DNA from: Sulfurimonas sp.
GTDB taxonomy: Bacteria > Campylobacterota > Campylobacteria > Campylobacterales > Sulfurimonadaceae
Assembly (NCBI GenBank): GCA_015663215.1
Contig: DQSP01000007.1
Span: 1-10,629, forward strand
DNA: 10,629 bases
Direction of reading: 5' to 3'
Each line of letters starts with the position of its first letter. Position 1 is the first letter of the stretch. The notes under the pieces are model-generated. The model was not told where the DNA came from. It searched no databases and saw only the letters and a list, made by a program, of their open reading frames with translations. The position numbers were made by a program, and so were the translations under genes. Shown here piece by piece: positions 7,267 to 10,629 of this stretch.

Positions 7267-8373
7267 AATATTAAACATCATCTGTTTGGCTTTGTTTAGG
7301 GATGTAAGTTCTTTTGACTCTATTTTTGATATAAGTTCTTCATACTTTTTCATATTTTTACTGACCAAAAGAAAACATAACTCTTCTAAAGAGCTCGTTT
7401 TTTTAATACATTTAAGAAAAAGTTCTTCCTCTGTTCTGTGTCGATTGAATATATTTAATTTGATTTTTGCCATTAAATAACCAAACAAAAAGATGAGAAG
7501 ATAGTATAAGTACTCCTGCTTAAAAAAAAGCTCTTCTTTTACTTTTGTATCAAGTATCTCCTCTTGTTTATATACATCCTCATCAACTTTTATACTTACT
7601 CCCTCGTATACAAGTGTCTTTAAAGTAGCTGTTTTTACATCAAAGTACTCTATAACTAACTCAGGTATTACAAATGATTTCTCACTCACAAAAGCAAACT
7701 TCTGACTCCAAAGATCTTTTTCTCCAGCCTTTGAGCACTTCGTCTTTAAAATAGGAACTTGTGCAAATATTTTCACACCCTCAATATTAAAATCAATAGA
7801 CTCTATACTTGAGAAGTTTCCAATTCCTTCTATCAGTATTTCTAAACTATAAGGCTCAAATGCTGCAAGCTCAGTGCTATCTTGTTTCACCGCTAGAGTA
7901 AATTCTCCAACAAGTTTTGAAGGAGTTTTTTTAATATCTATAGAGAGAGGTAAGAGCTTTATAGGGCTTGAGATAAATGACTCACTTTTAGAATCATCAT
8001 AATGCCCCTTTGTTGTTGAGTTGATTGACTCTTGTGTTGTCTTTTTCATAACTAAATCAAAATCAAAAGATATAAGTCCTACTTTTTTTACATAGGCTAT
8101 ATACTCATATGCATTAACTCTTTTAGAATTTTTTAGCACTTGGCTCTCTTTTAAAAGCCTTATTCTAAACTCTTCATTCTCTTGCACAGGATTAAAGTCT
8201 ATAGTATAAAGTTCACTCTCATCACTAAACTCACATACATAACTGAGTAAAATCGCTTCATTTACATATGCAGTTTTTTTATCTGTTGAAGCACTCCATT
8301 TATATGTGGATGCTTTTAAATCTAGCAGGTTAATTACTAAAAGAAGAACTATACTAACAAAGTTTTTGTTCAA
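7252..8373 (-). CDS. Short BatD-like membrane-anchored protein (second BatD paralogue)
   Basis: A 373-residue protein with a signal peptide (NFVSIVLLLVINLL, about residues 4-17), a periplasmic beta-rich region, one membrane helix (about 288-305) and a helical cytoplasmic tail of about 65 residues. Residues 157-263 match the third Ig-like segment of the BatD encoded at 802-2229: both have a G-x-GNF-x-x-IES motif, then an IF and an FVSE-x-x-F segment, then YFD-x-x-T and KTL before the IKV strand. It lacks one of the three Ig-like segments, hence the shorter length. The start is TTG: the frame has a TAG just upstream, and no ATG lies near the signal peptide. No good ribosome site is visible, and the start sits inside the 40-codon PIN remnant, so coupled translation may serve. 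The helical tail is closely repeated in the fragment at the right edge of the window. Confidence 0.78.
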   Translation of the reverse strand: MNKNFVSIVLLLVINLLDLKASTYKWSASTDKKTAYVNEAILLSYVCEFSDESELYTIDFNPVQENEEFRIRLLKESQVLKNSKRVNAYEYIAYVKKVGLISFDFDLVMKKTTQESINSTTKGHYDDSKSESFISSPIKLLPLSIDIKKTPSKLVGEFTLAVKQDSTELAAFEPYSLEILIEGIGNFSSIESIDFNIEGVKIFAQVPILKTKCSKAGEKDLWSQKFAFVSEKSFVIPELVIEYFDVKTATLKTLVYEGVSIKVDEDVYKQEEILDTKVKEELFFKQEYLYYLLIFLFGYLMAKIKLNIFNRHRTEEELFLKCIKKTSSLEELCFLLVSKNMKKYEELISKIESKELTSLNKAKQMMFNIRLLP

Positions 8374-8473
8374 GGTCTAAGTTCTTTATTCTATCAAAGT
8401 GCTTTATATTATTACTAAGTAGAGTATAGTCATTCTCAATTGCTATGCTAGCTATCATTAAATATTTTTTCAT
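8354..8473 (-). pseudogene. PIN-domain (VapC-like toxin) C-terminal remnant
   Basis: A 40-codon open frame, ATG at 8473 to TAG at 8354. It encodes LMIASIAIENDYTLLSNN, then IKHFDRIKNLDLE, which reads like the last third of VapC ribonuclease toxins (family pattern D-x-x-IA-x-x-A-x-x-x-x-x-x-L-x-T-x-N-x-x-HF-x-x-I-x-x-L-x-x-E). Full PIN domains have about 130 residues. Here the two N-terminal catalytic acidic regions are absent, the acidic residue normally just before the IA motif is tyrosine, and an in-frame TGA lies three codons upstream of the ATG, so it cannot be an active nuclease. No vapB antitoxin is nearby. Its ATG overlaps the TAA of the LPP20 gene (TAATG) and its 3' end overlaps the TTG start of the batD-like gene by 20 bp. 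It may survive only as a coupling leader (inference). The similarity is judged by eye. Confidence 0.55.
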
Positions 8474-9474
8474 TAAAGGTCAAGCCCTAAAACCTTCTCT
8501 ATTCCTTCTTCTTCTATAAGTACATTCAGTCTAAACGCTACATTTTGTTTAGCAATTGCAAAGCTTTGCGAGGATTGTCCTATGATTTGTAGTGTGTTTG
8601 AACCGACTATCACACCCTTATAATCTTTTGTCTTAATTGTTATCTCACATCGAGCAAGTAAGAACCCATATGCCTGTGCTTTTTCAATCGTACTTTTTAT
8701 ATATATGCTAAAGTGATTAGATCCCTTCGCATTTTTTATCTTTAATCTCTTTTGACTAATACCCTTAGCGATAACACTTTTAAGATTTGAAGCTTCTGTG
8801 TTTGATGCAATGGAAAAGCTTATATTTTGTACTATATCGTGGTAGGCTATACTTATCTCCTGCGTTTTACGAATATACTCATCACCTTCAAACGCGGGGT
8901 TAAGTACATTCATCACAATAAGTGTATTTGGAAGGTTTTGCAAGTTTGTTTTTTGTTGTTTATAGAAGTAAAGTTTTTCTAATGCATTTGCAGTTTTAAG
9001 TGACTTCTTTTCACTCTCTATGAGTTCAAACTTTTGCTCAAGCTCTCTACGCATACTTTTGAAAAGTTTTGTTTTGTTTGACTTGATCAAAACTGCATAG
9101 CGTTTAAAACCTAACTTGTTTGCTTGTAAAACTTCATAACTAGCTATGCGAATCTGTTTCACTTCACTTCTTATATCACTTTTATAAATGCCACTTGAAC
9201 TATTTTCTCTGCCCTCTCTTACCTCAGTTTTTGCACTGTAGTTTGAAGACACCGAAATACTAAGAGTTGAGGCCATTAAAGAGAGTGCTTCTACAATTGC
9301 TTCTTTTTTATCTTTACCTTCGCCTAATGCATAAAGATCAGTAGCATTTGAACGCGGCGGACTTTTATACCAAGACGGCAGAGTTTTTGGCTTTGCAACA
9401 ACTTGTGGTTTTGAACTGCCACATCCATTAAAAATGACTACAACTGCTATAAATACTAAATATATATACTTCAC
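8473..9474 (-). CDS. LPP20-family lipoprotein
   Basis: A 333-residue predicted lipoprotein. The N-terminal helix MKYIYLVFIAVVVIFNGC ends at the lipid-modified C18; the lipobox FNGC is slightly off consensus. A proline-rich linker leads to the LPP20-type domain (about 33-140), recognised from PSWYKSPP, then YALGEGKDKKEAIVEAL, then a beta strand with SISVSSNYS, and RYAVLIK near 125-131. A charged helix with coiled-coil tendency (about 134-170) and a mixed alpha/beta C-terminal part of about 160 residues follow, which I do not recognise. LPP20 proteins are surface or outer-membrane lipoproteins in Campylobacterota, and FlgP is a relative. It starts with GTG, with AAGG six bases upstream overlapping the stop of the CsgG-type gene 8 bp away, so the two are surely co-transcribed. 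Its TAA shares a base with the ATG of the PIN remnant. Confidence 0.8.
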   Translation of the reverse strand: MKYIYLVFIAVVVIFNGCGSSKPQVVAKPKTLPSWYKSPPRSNATDLYALGEGKDKKEAIVEALSLMASTLSISVSSNYSAKTEVREGRENSSSGIYKSDIRSEVKQIRIASYEVLQANKLGFKRYAVLIKSNKTKLFKSMRRELEQKFELIESEKKSLKTANALEKLYFYKQQKTNLQNLPNTLIVMNVLNPAFEGDEYIRKTQEISIAYHDIVQNISFSIASNTEASNLKSVIAKGISQKRLKIKNAKGSNHFSIYIKSTIEKAQAYGFLLARCEITIKTKDYKGVIVGSNTLQIIGQSSQSFAIAKQNVAFRLNVLIEEEGIEKVLGLDL

Positions 9475-9480
9475 GACAAG

Positions 9481-9484
9481 CCTT
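9481..9484 (-). promoter_or_regulatory. Ribosome binding site for the GTG start of the LPP20 gene
   Basis: The minus strand reads AAGG, six bases before GTG at 9474 and overlapping the stop of the CsgG-type gene. The GTG places a complete lipoprotein signal at the N-terminus, which supports it. Confidence 0.55.
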
Positions 9485-10487
9485 ATCTGTTAATCTGTTC
9501 TCGCGTTTTTTCACGCTTTGTTATAAGTCTATTGATGCGACTTATTGCCTCATTTATCTCTTCTACTGGAGCTATCATTAAGTTGTCTGCATAGGCATAG
9601 TACTCTTGAGCATCCCTATACTTTCCTCTTGCTTCAGATATAACGCCAAGGTTATAAAAAGGAACATAAGACTGAGAATCAGTTGTATCTACTAAACGCA
9701 TAAGTAATCCCTCTGCCTTATCATAGCGCCCCTGCTCTATATACTCTAAAGAATTTTCAAGTAGTGCTTCTTGATTTTTTGTATAGTCAAGGTCTGGGTC
9801 TTCAAGAAGAGCTACCTTAAAGTGTCTATACTGTGGTGTAAGCTTGTAGGTGAACTTATTTGCCATATTTGATGCTAGTCGTTGTGCGACTATCTCTGTT
9901 GAAGGTATTACTCTTTGGTCATCACTACAGTGCTTATAAACAGCATTATCACTAAAAGTATCGGCAAATATTATATCACCTCTTTGTACATCTACGATAC
10001 GAAGCTCACTAGAGAGTCCTATGATTCTCTTTTTACACCTCACCTTATAGTTTACTAAATTTTTACACTCTTTATCTGCACATCGCACTCTTTTTTCATA
10101 AAAGTAAGTATCTGATGCAGTTGGACGACCTACATTACCATTTATTATAGCCTCTGCACCTATGAGTTGTCCCACTTTTACTACAGTTTTAGGGTCAACT
10201 AAACCACTATTTTGAATACGTTGTTCTTTAATAATCTTTTCAAAATCATTTCGACTTACTAATGTAAAGTATTGCTTATCTTCAATACGAAATCGAGCTA
10301 AATTTGCCTCTATTTTATTTGACAAACCTACTCTGTCATTGCTAAAGTTTGCTACTGCTATTTTTTTTGTATTTGATACTCTATCTACTTGGGCTGGTTC
10401 AAGTGCCCTAATTGCTACTTTTTGTGCGCATCCACTTAGTAAAAGCCATATGCCTAGAGTCAGGAGTGTGTATATTTTAAATTTCAT
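9483..10487 (-). CDS. CsgG/HfaB-family lipoprotein with C-terminal TPRs
   Basis: A 334-residue predicted outer-membrane lipoprotein. The signal ends in LLSGC with C20 as the lipidated residue. Residues 41-215 fit the CsgG fold: KKIAVANFSNDRVG, then YFTLVSRNDFEKIIKEQ, the helix before GQLIGAEAIINGNVG, and LRIVDVQRGDIIFADTFS. In the section where CsgG folds its membrane-spanning strands lies a basic, cysteine-containing insertion (C136, C141, C151, with C187 further on). Residues 238-315 form about two TPRs (LEYIEQGRYDKAEGLL and FYNLGVISEARGKYRDAQEYY), absent from curli CsgG. No csgA, B, E or F genes are visible, so curli secretion is unlikely; family members also include holdfast HfaB and the LpoB-like group. 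The ATG at 10487 has AGG six bases upstream. It probably pairs with the adjacent LPP20 protein. Confidence 0.82.
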   Translation of the reverse strand: MKFKIYTLLTLGIWLLLSGCAQKVAIRALEPAQVDRVSNTKKIAVANFSNDRVGLSNKIEANLARFRIEDKQYFTLVSRNDFEKIIKEQRIQNSGLVDPKTVVKVGQLIGAEAIINGNVGRPTASDTYFYEKRVRCADKECKNLVNYKVRCKKRIIGLSSELRIVDVQRGDIIFADTFSDNAVYKHCSDDQRVIPSTEIVAQRLASNMANKFTYKLTPQYRHFKVALLEDPDLDYTKNQEALLENSLEYIEQGRYDKAEGLLMRLVDTTDSQSYVPFYNLGVISEARGKYRDAQEYYAYADNLMIAPVEEINEAISRINRLITKREKTREQINR

Positions 10488-10527
10488 ATATTACCTATAT
10501 TTTTCATTAATTGTAGTGAAATAGTAT

Positions 10528-10629
10528 TTAACCACATATTAACTTCTTCGCTTTATTTAAAGAAGTTAATTCGTTTGCTTCAATATTAGCAATAATATCT
10601 TCATACTTTTTCATATCATGTGTGACTAA
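10528..10629 (-). CDS. C-terminal end of a third BatD-like protein (5' part outside window)
   Basis: The minus strand is open from the window edge to TAA at 10528-10530 and encodes 33 residues: LVTHDMKKYEDIIANIE, then ANELTSLNKAKKLICG. These align without gaps to residues 336-366 of the short BatD-like protein encoded at 7252-8373 (LVSKNMKKYEELISKIE, then SKELTSLNKAKQMM), with about 19 of 31 identical by eye. A 19-base stretch is identical in the two genes (10598-10616 and 7337-7355). It is therefore a paralogue of that protein's cytoplasmic tail, lying 40 bp upstream of the CsgG-type gene and in the same direction. Whether a full gene or only a fragment lies beyond the edge cannot be told. 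Confidence 0.75.
   Translation of the reverse strand, partial: LVTHDMKKYEDIIANIEANELTSLNKAKKLICG
10538..10570 (-). repeat. Perfect 11-bp inverted repeat in the end of the third BatD-like gene
   Basis: ATTAACTTCTT (10538-10548) and AAGAAGTTAAT (10560-10570) are exact complements around an 11-base spacer. The arms lie within the last codons of the partial gene and there is no T-run after them on the minus strand, so an intrinsic terminator is doubtful. The arms also encode the conserved ELTSL and KKLI residues, so the pairing could be accidental. Confidence 0.5.

Noticed and set aside
8354..8473. Functional type II toxin-antitoxin system
   Set aside because: Only the last third of a PIN domain is present, the catalytic acidic residues are missing and no antitoxin gene is found.
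9483..10487. Curli secretion locus
   Set aside because: Only a CsgG-fold protein is present; no csgA, B, E or F type genes are nearby and the TPR tail differs from curli CsgG.
10510..10515. TACAAT as a -10 element for the CsgG-type gene
   Set aside because: There is no matching -35 at a usual distance, the gap is only 40 bp, and the region is AT-rich enough for chance matches.

Overview
The window is AT-rich, tightly packed DNA. It looks like Campylobacterota (Epsilonproteobacteria), most likely a Sulfurimonas/Sulfurovum-type organism. I infer this from the low-GC codon use, an ACT-less prephenate dehydrogenase, an LPP20-family lipoprotein and the style of the MoxR/Bat genes. No database search was possible, so the genus is a guess.

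Layout: the 3' part of tyrA lies at the left edge on the plus strand. Everything else is on the minus strand and reads right to left in transcription order: the C-terminal end of a BatD-like protein (cut by the window edge), a CsgG-family lipoprotein with TPRs, an LPP20-family lipoprotein, a 40-codon PIN-domain (VapC-like) remnant, a short BatD-like protein, then moxR, a DUF58 protein, a DUF4381-like protein, batA, a batB-batC fusion and batD. Spacing is mostly -20 to +40 bp. The one real gap, 109 bp with a long hairpin, separates the short batD-like gene from moxR. batD and tyrA converge and share bases of their stop codons. No stretch over 300 bases lacks a gene, and I see no tRNA, rRNA, CRISPR array or insertion sequence.

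How the genes fit together: MoxR is an AAA+ ATPase that in characterised systems works with VWA-domain partners as a chaperone or metal-insertion/maturation machine. DUF58, DUF4381, BatA, BatB/C and BatD form its membrane and periplasmic half: VWA domains anchored by membrane helices, periplasmic TPRs, and Ig-like BatD ectodomains with a single membrane anchor. Upstream in the same direction are two outer-membrane-type lipoproteins (CsgG-like and LPP20-like) flanked by two further BatD-like proteins. A joint envelope function is an inference from gene order only.

Most notable points: a third BatD paralogue at the right edge that is easily overlooked; a VapC/PIN C-terminal fragment overlapping both neighbours; a DUF58 protein with a lost MIDAS motif; a BatB-BatC fusion that keeps an internal signal-peptide-like helix; and inverted repeats with perfect 11-bp arms at the ends of both short BatD-like genes.
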